Below, in pieces: positions 44,586 to 53,098 of a DNA stretch of 64,000 bases. Source of the DNA: Shewanella nanhaiensis. Its GTDB lineage: Bacteria > Pseudomonadota > Gammaproteobacteria > Enterobacterales > Shewanellaceae. The stretch covers positions 62,001 through 126,000 of the forward strand of contig NZ_JAHZST010000009.1 of NCBI RefSeq assembly GCF_019457885.1. The letters run 5' to 3'. The position numbers were made by a program, and so were the translations under genes. Positions within the stretch are counted from its first letter, which is position 1. Every line of letters begins with the position of its first letter. The notes below the pieces were generated by a model. It saw only the letters and a program-made list of their open reading frames with translations, searched no databases and had not been told where the DNA came from.

Positions 44586-46169
44586 ATGTCAAATTACAGA
44601 GCAGATATCGACAGCGCTACAACATTAGTAGAGAAAGAAGGTAGCGCATGGAATGCAATTAATCCTGAGTCAGTAGCTCGTATGCGAGCTCAGAACCAGT
44701 TTAAGACGGGTTTAGACATAGCTAAGTACACTGCTAAAATCATGCGTGAAGATATGGCAAATTACGATGCCGATAGCTCGCAATACACTCAGTCTTTAGG
44801 TTGCTGGCATGGTTTTATCGGCCAGCAGAAGATGATCTCTATTAAGAAGCATCTATTAACCACTAAGCGCCGTTATCTTTACCTATCAGGTTGGATGGTA
44901 GCTGCACTGCGTAGTGAGTTTGGGCCACTACCTGATCAATCTATGCATGAGAAGACATCGGTTGCCAGTTTAATCGCCGAGCTATATACCTTCCTACGCC
45001 AAGCTGACGCCCGTGAACTGGGCGGCCTGTTCCGCGAGCTTGATAAAGCTCAAGGCGCAGAGAAAGATGCAGTACAAGCTAAGATAGATAACTTCGAGAC
45101 ACATGTAGTCCCTATTATTGCCGATATCGATGCGGGTTTCGGTAACGAAGAAGCCACCTATTTAATGGCTAAACAGATGATTGAGGCTGGCGCATGTTGT
45201 ATTCAGCTTGAAAATCAGGTTTCTGATGTTAAGCAGTGTGGTCACCAAGATGGTAAAGTGACGGTTCCACATGTTGAATTTTTAGCTAAAATCAACGCAG
45301 TTCGTTACGCCTTCCTTGAGCTTGGTATCGATGATGGTGTTATTGTTGCGCGTACCGACTCATTAGGTGCTGGTCTTACGCAAAAGATTGCAGTAACAGC
45401 TGAGCCAGGTGATTTAGGTGACAAGTACAACTCTTTCCTTGAAGTTGAAGAGGTGGCTACTGATAACCTTAACAATGGTGATGTTGTCTTTAAGCGCGGT
45501 GACAAGTTAGTTAAGCCATCACGTCTTCCAAACGGCCTATTTAAGTTCAGAGCGGGTACAGGTGAAGAGCGCTGTGTATTAGATTGCATCACTAGCTTAC
45601 AAAATGGTGCGGATCTGCTTTGGATTGAAACAGAGAAGCCTCACGTCGCTCAAATTGGCGGTATGGTTAACGCTATTCGTGAAGTGATCCCGAATGCTAA
45701 GCTTGTGTACAACAACTCTCCATCGTTCAACTGGACGCTAAACTTCCGTCAGCAGATCTTCGATGCAATGAGTGAAGCAGGCCAAGATGTATCAGCCTAT
45801 AACCGTGATGATTTGATGAGCATCGATTACGATAATACTGAGCTGGCTGTTCAAGCTGACGAGAAGATCCGTACTTTCCAAGCCGATGCTGCACGTGAGG
45901 CGGGTATTTTCCATCACCTAATCACACTGCCGACATACCACACGGCTGCACTGTCTACCGATAACTTAGCTAAAGAGTACTTCGGCGATCAAGGCATGCT
46001 AGGTTACGTTGCGAATGTTCAACGTAAGGAGATCCGTCAAGGTATCGCCTGTGTTAAGCACCAAAACATGGCAGGTTCTGATATGGGTGATGATCACAAG
46101 GAGTACTTCTCTGGAGATCAAGCGCTTAAAGCTTCAGGTAAAGACAACACAATGAACCAGTTTGGCTAA
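44586..46169 (+). CDS. aceA: Isocitrate lyase (long form)
   Basis: This 527-residue enzyme cleaves isocitrate to glyoxylate and succinate at the head of the glyoxylate shunt. It is the longer form found in Pseudomonas and Shewanella (about 530 residues, against 434 in E. coli). The catalytic loop is VKQCGHQDGKVTVPH with the active-site Cys. Mg-binding residues are in DIDAGFGNEEATY, and VYNNSPSFNWTLNF is conserved. It is divergent from the LysR gene and ends in a terminator. With glcB it completes the shunt needed for growth on ethanol or acetate. Confidence 0.96.
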   Translation: MSNYRADIDSATTLVEKEGSAWNAINPESVARMRAQNQFKTGLDIAKYTAKIMREDMANYDADSSQYTQSLGCWHGFIGQQKMISIKKHLLTTKRRYLYLSGWMVAALRSEFGPLPDQSMHEKTSVASLIAELYTFLRQADARELGGLFRELDKAQGAEKDAVQAKIDNFETHVVPIIADIDAGFGNEEATYLMAKQMIEAGACCIQLENQVSDVKQCGHQDGKVTVPHVEFLAKINAVRYAFLELGIDDGVIVARTDSLGAGLTQKIAVTAEPGDLGDKYNSFLEVEEVATDNLNNGDVVFKRGDKLVKPSRLPNGLFKFRAGTGEERCVLDCITSLQNGADLLWIETEKPHVAQIGGMVNAIREVIPNAKLVYNNSPSFNWTLNFRQQIFDAMSEAGQDVSAYNRDDLMSIDYDNTELAVQADEKIRTFQADAAREAGIFHHLITLPTYHTAALSTDNLAKEYFGDQGMLGYVANVQRKEIRQGIACVKHQNMAGSDMGDDHKEYFSGDQALKASGKDNTMNQFG

Positions 46170-46189
46170 AAACTGCCACAAGGACAAAA

Positions 46190-46220
46190 CAAAACCGGAA
46201 TAGCAATATTCCGGTTTTTT
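46190..46220 (+). terminator. Terminator of aceA
   Basis: AAAACCGGAATA pairs with TATTCCGGTTTT around GCAA, followed by a T run. Confidence 0.92.
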
Positions 46221-46549
46221 ATTTTTCAATAAGTTAAATATCTCAATAAATTAAATCATAGTATTGACACACACCACTTCAACCTAGAGTATATGAAGTT
46301 CATATTTTAAACGGCTAATATTCAACAGATGAACTCCATTTTTGCTCAAAATTGTCCACTGCAAACCAATATGGTTCGACTACTCGTCGATACTGTATGG
46401 CAAAACCTGCCGCGGATAAAATGGAAGTCATAACCCTGTAAATATCACCATTTTAAACCGCATGAGTCAGCAATGCGGTTGTCTATCCCCTCTTCTCGCA
46501 TCGCCCTCAAGCACTATATCTCTACATTATAACGAGGAGCGAGATCAAC
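46221..46549. other. Intergenic region upstream of the DMT transporter gene
   Basis: About 330 bp with no gene. A TTGACA-type -35 lies at 46264-46269 with a plausible AT-rich -10 near 46288-46294, overlapped by a perfect palindrome at 46291-46305. The remaining roughly 240-bp leader shows nothing I recognise. Confidence 0.4.
46291..46305. promoter_or_regulatory. Perfect 15-bp palindrome ATATGAAGTTCATAT
   Basis: The palindrome overlaps the -10 region of the candidate promoter that starts with TTGACA at 46264. It is positioned as a repressor operator. The regulator is unknown. Confidence 0.45.
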
Positions 46550-47527
46550 ATGTCAGAGCCTGCATCACTAAAAGAGCAAGATAACACTATCGCCTCATCT
46601 GGCTTGTCAAAAATGGTGCCCGTTGCATTTCTAGCCGTTGTGATCATTTGGTCCACGACGCCATTGGGGATAGTCTGGAGCAGTGAGTCTGTTCACCCAA
46701 GCATGGCCGTGTTGCTGCGAATGATCATCGCTTTGCTGCTTGGTAGCTTTATTCTTCTTATCGCCAGAATTCGTTTACCTCTGTCTAAAGCTGCGTTGAA
46801 ACTCTATGGCGCCTCATCCATCGGTATTGTGGGCGGAATGCTATTGAGTTACTTTGCAGCCAAATACTTAGCTTCAGGCACCATGTCATTAATTTTTGGG
46901 CTCTCACCGTTACTCTCAGGCCTGCTAGCCCAGAAGATCCTCAATGAGCCTAAATTTGGTCCTATGCGCTCCATCTCTCTGGTAGTCGCTTTTATTGGAT
47001 TAGGGATAGTCTGCTCCTCAAAAATATCGTTAACTTCTGATAGCTGGATAGGGTTAGCTTTGGTGTTAACCGCAGTATCTCTCTTTAGCTTAAGCGGAGT
47101 ATTAATCAAGACCGTTAAGATCAATATTCACCCCATCGCCAGCACAGTGGGAGCCTTGATGATATCAACACCTATATTCGCACTGGCTTGGATACTGTTT
47201 GATGGCACGCTACACATTAACAGTTGGAGTGAGAGATCTCTCTATGCCATTCTTTATCTTGGTGTCTTTGGCTCTTTAATAGGGTTTATCGCTTATTTCT
47301 ATATTTTGCAAAACCTCAGCGCCAGTACCGTTGCCTTAGTCACGCTCATCACGCCAGTTTTTGCCATGATGCTAGGGGCTAAACTTAATGGTGAGATCAT
47401 CACCTTGGCATTAGTCTTAGGCGCAATTTGTGTGTTGCTCGGCCTCACCTTGTATCAATTTGGCGATAAGCTATTAAATAGGTATAGACCGAGTTATCAA
47501 ACAGGTAAAACTAAAGAGGGTCAGTAG
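46550..47527 (+). CDS. EamA/DMT-family transporter
   Basis: This 325-residue inner-membrane protein has ten predicted helices in two EamA repeats (for example FLAVVIIWSTTPLGIVW near the start and LGVFGSLIGFIAYFYILQNLSASTVALVTLITPVFAMMLG in the second half, given here as scattered landmarks). A GAGGAG ribosome site precedes the ATG. Members export amino acids, metabolites or drugs; no substrate can be assigned. The gene stands alone and is convergent with yjjG. Confidence 0.85.
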   Translation: MSEPASLKEQDNTIASSGLSKMVPVAFLAVVIIWSTTPLGIVWSSESVHPSMAVLLRMIIALLLGSFILLIARIRLPLSKAALKLYGASSIGIVGGMLLSYFAAKYLASGTMSLIFGLSPLLSGLLAQKILNEPKFGPMRSISLVVAFIGLGIVCSSKISLTSDSWIGLALVLTAVSLFSLSGVLIKTVKINIHPIASTVGALMISTPIFALAWILFDGTLHINSWSERSLYAILYLGVFGSLIGFIAYFYILQNLSASTVALVTLITPVFAMMLGAKLNGEIITLALVLGAICVLLGLTLYQFGDKLLNRYRPSYQTGKTKEGQ

Positions 47528-47554
47528 TCTATGCAGCCTTCTTAGGAAGGCTAA

Positions 47555-48229
47555 TTAACTTAATAGTAACCTATGCAGCTCTGTCAGAGATTTAACTTCA
47601 TAATGGGGCGTGATCCCATCTGGCCTCTCTTGCTCTGTTGCATTGAGCCAGCAAGTATCTAATCCTGCATTTAGGCCACCTAGAATGTCTGAATGCGGGT
47701 TATCCCCAACCATAAGTACTTGGCTTCGCTCTGGATTATTCATCCGTGTTAGCGCATGCTCGAAGATAGCCACATCAGGTTTCGCAATCCCCACCTCTTC
47801 AGAGATCACCACTTGATCGAATGCGTGTAGTAATCCAGTTTTCTCTAGACGTACTGTTTGCAGCTCTGTAAAACCGTTGGTAATAATCCCTAAGTTCGCT
47901 TTGCCAACTAACCCATCAATTAAGGCTTTTGCTCCCGGCAACAGATCACATATCTCCGCCATCGCCTTTAGAAATTCACTGTTGAGGTGCTGAGCTGTCA
48001 CGCCTATCTTCTCCCCCCACTCAATAAACCTTTTTGTCTGTAGCTCGGCTGCGCTAATCACCCCATCTTGATAATCCACCCAAAGTGGTTTATTGACCCT
48101 TTGATAGATCTCAAAATCAGTTAATGTAAAATCGATATCGAAACGGTTAAACATCAGTTTTAGGCCCGCGAATGCATCGAAATGAAACAGGGTTTCATCG
48201 GCATCGAATAGAATCCATTGGTATTGCAT
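47555..48229 (-). CDS. yjjG: Pyrimidine 5'-nucleotidase YjjG (HAD family)
   Basis: This 224-residue HAD phosphatase hydrolyses pyrimidine nucleotides such as dUMP and dTMP, including damaged ones. Motif I is LFDADETLF with the nucleophile Asp. A helical cap follows (FDAFAGLKLMFNRFDIDF). Motif II is GIITNGF, motif III is the Lys in GIAKPDVAIFEHAL, and motif IV is VGDNPHSDILGG. The length and N-terminus QWILFDADETLFHFD match E. coli YjjG. Transcribed leftward, separately from its P-loop neighbour. Confidence 0.9.
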   Translation of the reverse strand: MQYQWILFDADETLFHFDAFAGLKLMFNRFDIDFTLTDFEIYQRVNKPLWVDYQDGVISAAELQTKRFIEWGEKIGVTAQHLNSEFLKAMAEICDLLPGAKALIDGLVGKANLGIITNGFTELQTVRLEKTGLLHAFDQVVISEEVGIAKPDVAIFEHALTRMNNPERSQVLMVGDNPHSDILGGLNAGLDTCWLNATEQERPDGITPHYEVKSLTELHRLLLS

Positions 48230-48252
48230 CTAAGGTACTTCTTATTGGTTGG

Positions 48253-48276
48253 AAAATAATTAGCGTAACCGCTAAT
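48253..48276 (-). terminator. Possible terminator of the P-loop kinase gene
   Basis: ATTAGCG (48259-48265) pairs with CGCTAAT (48270-48276) around TAAC. The minus strand continues TATTTTCC, a weak T tract. Confidence 0.45.
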
Positions 48277-48285
48277 CAACCCGGA

Positions 48286-48774
48286 CTATACATTTTCTAT
48301 TAGTCGGGTTTTCTTGCTGGTATAACGGTCAAAAAAAGCGTTATGGCTTAGGTGAGAAAACTCATCCTCTCTATGATAATACTGACTTATCCACTCAAGT
48401 AACATGGCTAAGTTGGCATCTTGCGCATCTTTACTCTCATATTTATGGGGCTCCCAAGGGCGAGATCTCGCATTAGCGATACATTTGGCCGCATCTAAGT
48501 CCATAAATATCAGCTCTGTCGCTTTATCACTGACTAAGGCGACCAAATCGATGTAACAGCCTTCGATGACCCAAGAGTCATTCTCGGCAACAAACAGGTC
48601 TAATGCTTGCTTTGATTCATCCAGAGGCATGCGCAGCGGAGCTTGGTTATCGCCCATAGGTTGCCAAGCCAAGGTATCGAGATCCAGATGAGCTAATCCT
48701 TCACTCTCACATAATTTTTTAGCTAAGGTTGATTTCCCTGAGCCTGAATTTCCAAAAATAATCACTCGCCTCAC
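48286..48774 (-). CDS. P-loop NTPase, adenylate-kinase-like / topology-modulation type
   Basis: This 162-residue ATPase or small-molecule kinase has the Walker A motif GNSGSGKST and the LSKKLxxxxGLxHLDLDTLxWxP-type segment (here HLDLDTLAWQP) seen in FlaR-like and shikimate-kinase-like proteins. WVIEGCY and FMDLDAAKCIANARSRPWEPHKY fit this group. It follows the GDYXXLXY gene with a 9-bp gap and is probably cotranscribed with it. The phosphoryl acceptor is unknown. Confidence 0.75.
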   Translation of the reverse strand: MRRVIIFGNSGSGKSTLAKKLCESEGLAHLDLDTLAWQPMGDNQAPLRMPLDESKQALDLFVAENDSWVIEGCYIDLVALVSDKATELIFMDLDAAKCIANARSRPWEPHKYESKDAQDANLAMLLEWISQYYHREDEFSHLSHNAFFDRYTSKKTRLIENV

Positions 48775-48783
48775 TTTACCTCC

Positions 48784-49356
48784 TCAATCGTCGACAAACT
48801 CACCACATGTTTTTGCAATACATATAAAACCCACAGCTCTGGCTTTACCAGATGAAGAGATATAGACCTCGACTTGGGCTGTGCCCGTACCTTGCATCTC
48901 TTTTTCTACCGCCAATGCTTTCTCTTTCGGCATAAAGAAGGCTTCAATGCCGTAATCGATGCTGAGCACTTCACCATAGTGACTCCGAACGCGACCGCGA
49001 ATAAAGTCCCCTTCACTGGGCATCTCACGTGTTACCTCTTTGGCTTGCCACAAACCAGAGTTCTCCTCAAGAGTAAGATAAACCACACTGCCTAACTTAA
49101 AGGCTTCGGCATCTTCACGCTCAACCCTGCTGATATCATAATTAAGCCGTACATAGTTACCTCGAAACAAACTTCTGGGATCCACAGGCTGAGTTTTTAA
49201 TACTACAGCCTTACCAGTCCAAATTGGCCAAACTGCACCTAAATACTCTACGCATAGCACTGAAAGTTGAAAGAAAATAGTCAAAAACAAGCCAATCTGG
49301 ACAAACTTTTTACTTGGGCTGCCTTTTCTTGATAATGGCGTCACTAAACTTTCCAT
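48784..49356 (-). CDS. GDYXXLXY-domain membrane-anchored protein
   Basis: This 190-residue protein has one N-terminal transmembrane helix (VQIGLFLTIFFQLSVLCVEY), then an extracytoplasmic domain with the family motif as RGNYVRLNY and DPRSLFRG, ending in a YISSSGKARAVGFI beta segment. It typically pairs with DUF2157 membrane proteins, as here: its ATG overlaps the DUF2157 stop by one base (TAATG). Function of the pair is not known. Confidence 0.85.
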   Translation of the reverse strand: MESLVTPLSRKGSPSKKFVQIGLFLTIFFQLSVLCVEYLGAVWPIWTGKAVVLKTQPVDPRSLFRGNYVRLNYDISRVEREDAEAFKLGSVVYLTLEENSGLWQAKEVTREMPSEGDFIRGRVRSHYGEVLSIDYGIEAFFMPKEKALAVEKEMQGTGTAQVEVYISSSGKARAVGFICIAKTCGEFVDD

Positions 49357-50693
49357 TACTCACCCTCCTTAGCTTGTGTTTCATCTGCTTGCATGACTAA
49401 CTTTAGGTGATACTTCCAATACTTAGCTGCAGCCATTAAGATAGCTGCTGCAACCATAAAGAGAATCGCCCCACCTATATAGTCACCGATAAGATCGAAA
49501 TAACGGAAAAAAGCCGTCAACAAGAGAGTAACCACACCAGTATAAAAATAGTGGGTTTGTGTTTGATCTATCCCTCTACGGATCAATAGGATCCCCATAA
49601 CCACTAACATTAAGTTTGTTGCGATTGCGGTGATAATCTCCATATTATCGAACGCTCCAACTAAGGAGAAACAGAAGACAAAATAGAGCGTCATTAAGAT
49701 GGCTGGTGTTGAGGCATATAAACCACTTTTTCTCGATAATCCCCAAGATAGACAACCAAAAAGAAGTAGAGTGGCAATACCTGACAGAGAGAGCCAGTCA
49801 AATCCCATCGGGTAATCTTGCCATACTCCCTCAAAGCTCAGAACTAGCAGTGTGATAATGGAGCCTCTTAGCAGCCAGATATGAGTCACTAGCCCATACT
49901 CCTGCCAATCATGCTCTTTAGCTCTCATTAGCCACCAGGCCAGCCCGTTAAGCAATATACCTATCGCAATGGAGAGAGGCAGTTGCTCCTTAAAAGGTTC
50001 AAAGTAACCAGCTCCTCCCATCGCCCAAGCTAATGCTAAATTAACCCAAGTAACCAGAGCGGCAATGCTCCCAACAAACAATAACCGAGATGTTTTTTTG
50101 AACAGGGTTAACCAGAGAGTCACCACTGCAAATATAGGATAGAGTGCGGGGAAAAAATCCTCCCCTGTTTCCACCATAGCCCAAGTAGTGGCTAATGTGA
50201 AAGAGAGCAAGGCTAATAGTCGACTCTGAGTGAAAATGACTAAGGGTAAAATACCCGCAGCCCACCAGAAAATACCATCAGGAAAGTGTTCGCCTAAGTG
50301 GTATATTTGAGCGATTAACATGATACTGGTGCCGTAACTGAGCCCGCCAAAAAACAGCCAAATTTTACCAGCCTGCTCTCGTCCTGACAGAAAAAGTTTA
50401 CTGCCAATACCACCACAGCTCAGAGTCAATAACAGTAACCCAGAGGTGCGTATGACTCTTGGGATCTCCTCCCAGTTATGGGATACGATTAAGATCAGTG
50501 CCAAGCCTAGAAACAGTGCACCAAGTGACATTAACAGGTAGTAACCGAAGGAGTTTTTATTGGGATCTTCATCTAATGATTCACCATAGCGGGCTAAAAT
50601 GGCACTCGCCTGAGCATCCGATACCAACTCATCACGGACCCAATCGCGGGCCTCGTGGGCAAGTTCCTTTTTAAAGAGGTGTATAAGCCTCAT
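49356..50693 (-). CDS. DUF2157 multi-spanning membrane protein
   Basis: This 445-residue inner-membrane protein starts with a cytoplasmic helical domain (WVRDELVSDAQASAILARYGES, given as scattered landmark) and then about 12-14 hydrophobic segments. The N-terminal domain and overall layout match DUF2157. It is coupled to the GDYXXLXY gene downstream. It likely forms a membrane complex with that protein; no catalytic residues are recognisable. Confidence 0.85.
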   Translation of the reverse strand: MRLIHLFKKELAHEARDWVRDELVSDAQASAILARYGESLDEDPNKNSFGYYLLMSLGALFLGLALILIVSHNWEEIPRVIRTSGLLLLTLSCGGIGSKLFLSGREQAGKIWLFFGGLSYGTSIMLIAQIYHLGEHFPDGIFWWAAGILPLVIFTQSRLLALLSFTLATTWAMVETGEDFFPALYPIFAVVTLWLTLFKKTSRLLFVGSIAALVTWVNLALAWAMGGAGYFEPFKEQLPLSIAIGILLNGLAWWLMRAKEHDWQEYGLVTHIWLLRGSIITLLVLSFEGVWQDYPMGFDWLSLSGIATLLLFGCLSWGLSRKSGLYASTPAILMTLYFVFCFSLVGAFDNMEIITAIATNLMLVVMGILLIRRGIDQTQTHYFYTGVVTLLLTAFFRYFDLIGDYIGGAILFMVAAAILMAAAKYWKYHLKLVMQADETQAKEGE

Positions 50694-50755
50694 TGTTTAT
50701 TCCTTGTATTGCATGCGTTACGCGCAGTTAATCTAGAAAGATGACATTTACCCAC

Positions 50756-50786
50756 AAAAAAGGCCAGCATTTAGCTGACCTTTAGC
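50756..50786 (-). terminator. Terminator of the S9 peptidase gene
   Basis: On the minus strand AAGGTCAGC pairs with GCTGGCCTT (one G-T pair) around TAAAT, followed by TTTTTT. Confidence 0.85.
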
Positions 50787-50802
50787 TTAAAGCTAATTAT
50801 GC

Positions 50803-52857
50803 TTATTTGTTTTCAGTCCAGCGATCCATCCAGCCCAGAACATTAGCATACCACTGCTCAAGATTATCAGGGTTTAAGATCCAATGGTTCTCCTCTGGAT
50901 AGATAAGTAGCTCAGACGGAATGCCTTTGCGCTGCATAAAGCTAAACGCCGCCAAGCCTTGCCCGTAAGGAACACGGAAATCTTTCTCACCATGGATAAC
51001 TAGCATAGGCGTTTTCCAGTTCTCTACGTAGTTAACTGGGTTGAACTTTTCATATAGCGCTTTGTTATCTTCGTAGGTGCCACCAAACTCGTACTCAGGG
51101 AACCATAGCTCCTCAGTCACATAGTACATAGAGCGCATATCAAATAGGCCTGCGTGATTAACTAGACAGTTAAAACCATCACTCCAGTTACCCTGGAACC
51201 AGTTCATCATATAGCCACCATAGGAACCGCCTAAGGCACAAGCGCGATCACCGTCTAACCATTTCTGCTGTTTAGTGACTGCCGCTAAGCCTTTTTGAAG
51301 ATCTTCAAGTGGCTTTCCTCCCCAATCTTTTGAGATTGAATCAGTAAACGCTTGGCCATATCCGGTAGAACCATGAAAATCGATCATCACCACGCCATAA
51401 CCAGCGCCAGCCCATAGCTGTGCATTCCAGCGGCTGCTAAATGAGTTACCAAACGAGCCTTGGGGTCCACCGTGAACGAGAAACGCTATCGGGTATTTCT
51501 TGCCCGCTTTATAATCGGTCGGCTTAATCCAGTAACCGTGAACCTCTTCGTTATTCCAGCCCTTAAAGCTAAACTGTTCGAACTCACCAAACTTTATCTT
51601 AGCTAGGTTCTCTTTATTGATATCGGTAAGACGTTTAAGGCCCTGCCCATCAAAACTGATAGAGTGGAGGTCTCCAGGCTGAACCAAACTTTTATGATTG
51701 AAGATGATCTTGTCATTATTGATGCCAACGATGCTGTTGCTGCCATCATTAAAGACTGTTTTTACGTCACCAAACTGCGTATTCACCTCAAAAATGCTGA
51801 CTTGACCGACATCTTGTGCAGTCACGTACAAGGTACGATTATCTTTGCCAAAAGAGAGTGAGCTAGGGCTTCTGTCCCACAGTGGAGCAACCTCTTTCTC
51901 CTGACCTGTCACAGTGTCACGTAACATGATGCGGTAACGGTCGGCTTCAAAACCTGGTTTTGTCATTGCCAAGTAGGCTAAGTAGCGTCCATCGGCTGAG
52001 TAAGTTGGGTGTGAATCCCACGCCTTATTCGCCTCAGTTAAATTAACCGTCTTACCGCCAGTCACAGGTACCTGCCATAGATCATAATTAGTGATCCACG
52101 CTTGATCTTTACTCGGCGCTTTTGCGCTGTAAACCACATGCTTACCATCTGGCGTAAAGGTCACCTCCTCCATACCTGAAAATGGCTTTGGTGGTGTTTC
52201 GGTGTCTAAGCCTGCGGTGACATCAACAGCGGTCGAGATCTTCTCACCATTAAGGTTGGCAACAAACAGATGACTGCGAGAGTGATCGCTCCAGGTGTCC
52301 CAATGTCTGACCATTAACTGCTTATATTCACGTCCCGTTGATTTACGCTCCGCTTCGGCCTCAAACTTATCTTTTGAGCATGTAAGATCCTTGCACTCAG
52401 GGAAGACACGCATGTTTAGTACAACTTGCTTACTGTCCTGCGAGAGTTTAAAGCCTTCAATATCCAGTGGAAGATCAGAGATCTGAATAGCTTCGCCACC
52501 AGAGAGTGATAGAGAGTAAAGCTGGCTTGAGCCATCACGACCCGCTAAAAAATAGAGGGTTTTATCATCAGCCGAGAAAGCGAGATTGTGCTCAGTGCCT
52601 GCCGCTGAAGTAAGCTGTTTGGCTTTACTGTCTGGGTTGGTCAGATCTTGAATATAGAGATCAGAGCTGGCCTCTCCTTCACTATCAAATTTTTTGACAG
52701 CATAAGCTAATTTATTACCATCATTGGAGAGTGTTGCAGAGTGAAGCTTATTGATTTTGACTAAGTGTTGAACCGTAAAGTCCTCAGTTTTAGAAGCTTG
52801 TACAGTACTTACTACCCCTGCGCCTGCTAGCGCAAGTATGAGTGCAGATTTTTTCAT
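50803..52857 (-). CDS. S9-family serine peptidase (prolyl oligopeptidase / acyl-peptidase type)
   Basis: This 684-residue exported peptidase has a signal peptide (MKKSALILALAGAGVVSTVQA). An N-terminal beta-propeller of about 400 residues follows, with TolB/DPP-like blades such as FSADDKTLYFLAG, FTPDGKHVVYSAK and YSADGRYLAYLAM. The C-terminal alpha/beta hydrolase domain carries the catalytic Ser in GGSYGGYMMNWF, Asp in VIHGEKDFRVPYG and His in YPEENHWI. It probably cleaves short peptides in the periplasm. It is monocistronic, with its own terminator. Confidence 0.9.
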   Translation of the reverse strand: MKKSALILALAGAGVVSTVQASKTEDFTVQHLVKINKLHSATLSNDGNKLAYAVKKFDSEGEASSDLYIQDLTNPDSKAKQLTSAAGTEHNLAFSADDKTLYFLAGRDGSSQLYSLSLSGGEAIQISDLPLDIEGFKLSQDSKQVVLNMRVFPECKDLTCSKDKFEAEAERKSTGREYKQLMVRHWDTWSDHSRSHLFVANLNGEKISTAVDVTAGLDTETPPKPFSGMEEVTFTPDGKHVVYSAKAPSKDQAWITNYDLWQVPVTGGKTVNLTEANKAWDSHPTYSADGRYLAYLAMTKPGFEADRYRIMLRDTVTGQEKEVAPLWDRSPSSLSFGKDNRTLYVTAQDVGQVSIFEVNTQFGDVKTVFNDGSNSIVGINNDKIIFNHKSLVQPGDLHSISFDGQGLKRLTDINKENLAKIKFGEFEQFSFKGWNNEEVHGYWIKPTDYKAGKKYPIAFLVHGGPQGSFGNSFSSRWNAQLWAGAGYGVVMIDFHGSTGYGQAFTDSISKDWGGKPLEDLQKGLAAVTKQQKWLDGDRACALGGSYGGYMMNWFQGNWSDGFNCLVNHAGLFDMRSMYYVTEELWFPEYEFGGTYEDNKALYEKFNPVNYVENWKTPMLVIHGEKDFRVPYGQGLAAFSFMQRKGIPSELLIYPEENHWILNPDNLEQWYANVLGWMDRWTENK

Positions 52858-53051
52858 TATTATTATCGTCTTTGTTGATTTGAGTTTAATTTATAAGCGA
52901 CTTAGTCACACTAAGTCACTTCTTGCTTATAAAGAAAATCGGAAAAATAACCCGCTAAAAAGCTTATCGATTTCCCTAACAATCCTCAGTTTTGGTCTGT
53001 AATAACTAATCGTACTTTTGATAATCAAGAAGCACATTATCCAAATAGCAA

Positions 53052-53074
53052 GGCTTAGGCAAGGTGCCTAAGCC
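53052..53074. terminator. Hairpin after fumarase gene, probable terminator
   Basis: GGCTTAGGCA pairs perfectly with TGCCTAAGCC around AGG. The T tract on the minus side is poor (TTGCTATTTGG). Confidence 0.5.
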
Positions 53075-53098
53075 AAGTTTATCTTGCAGCTTTGTAAA

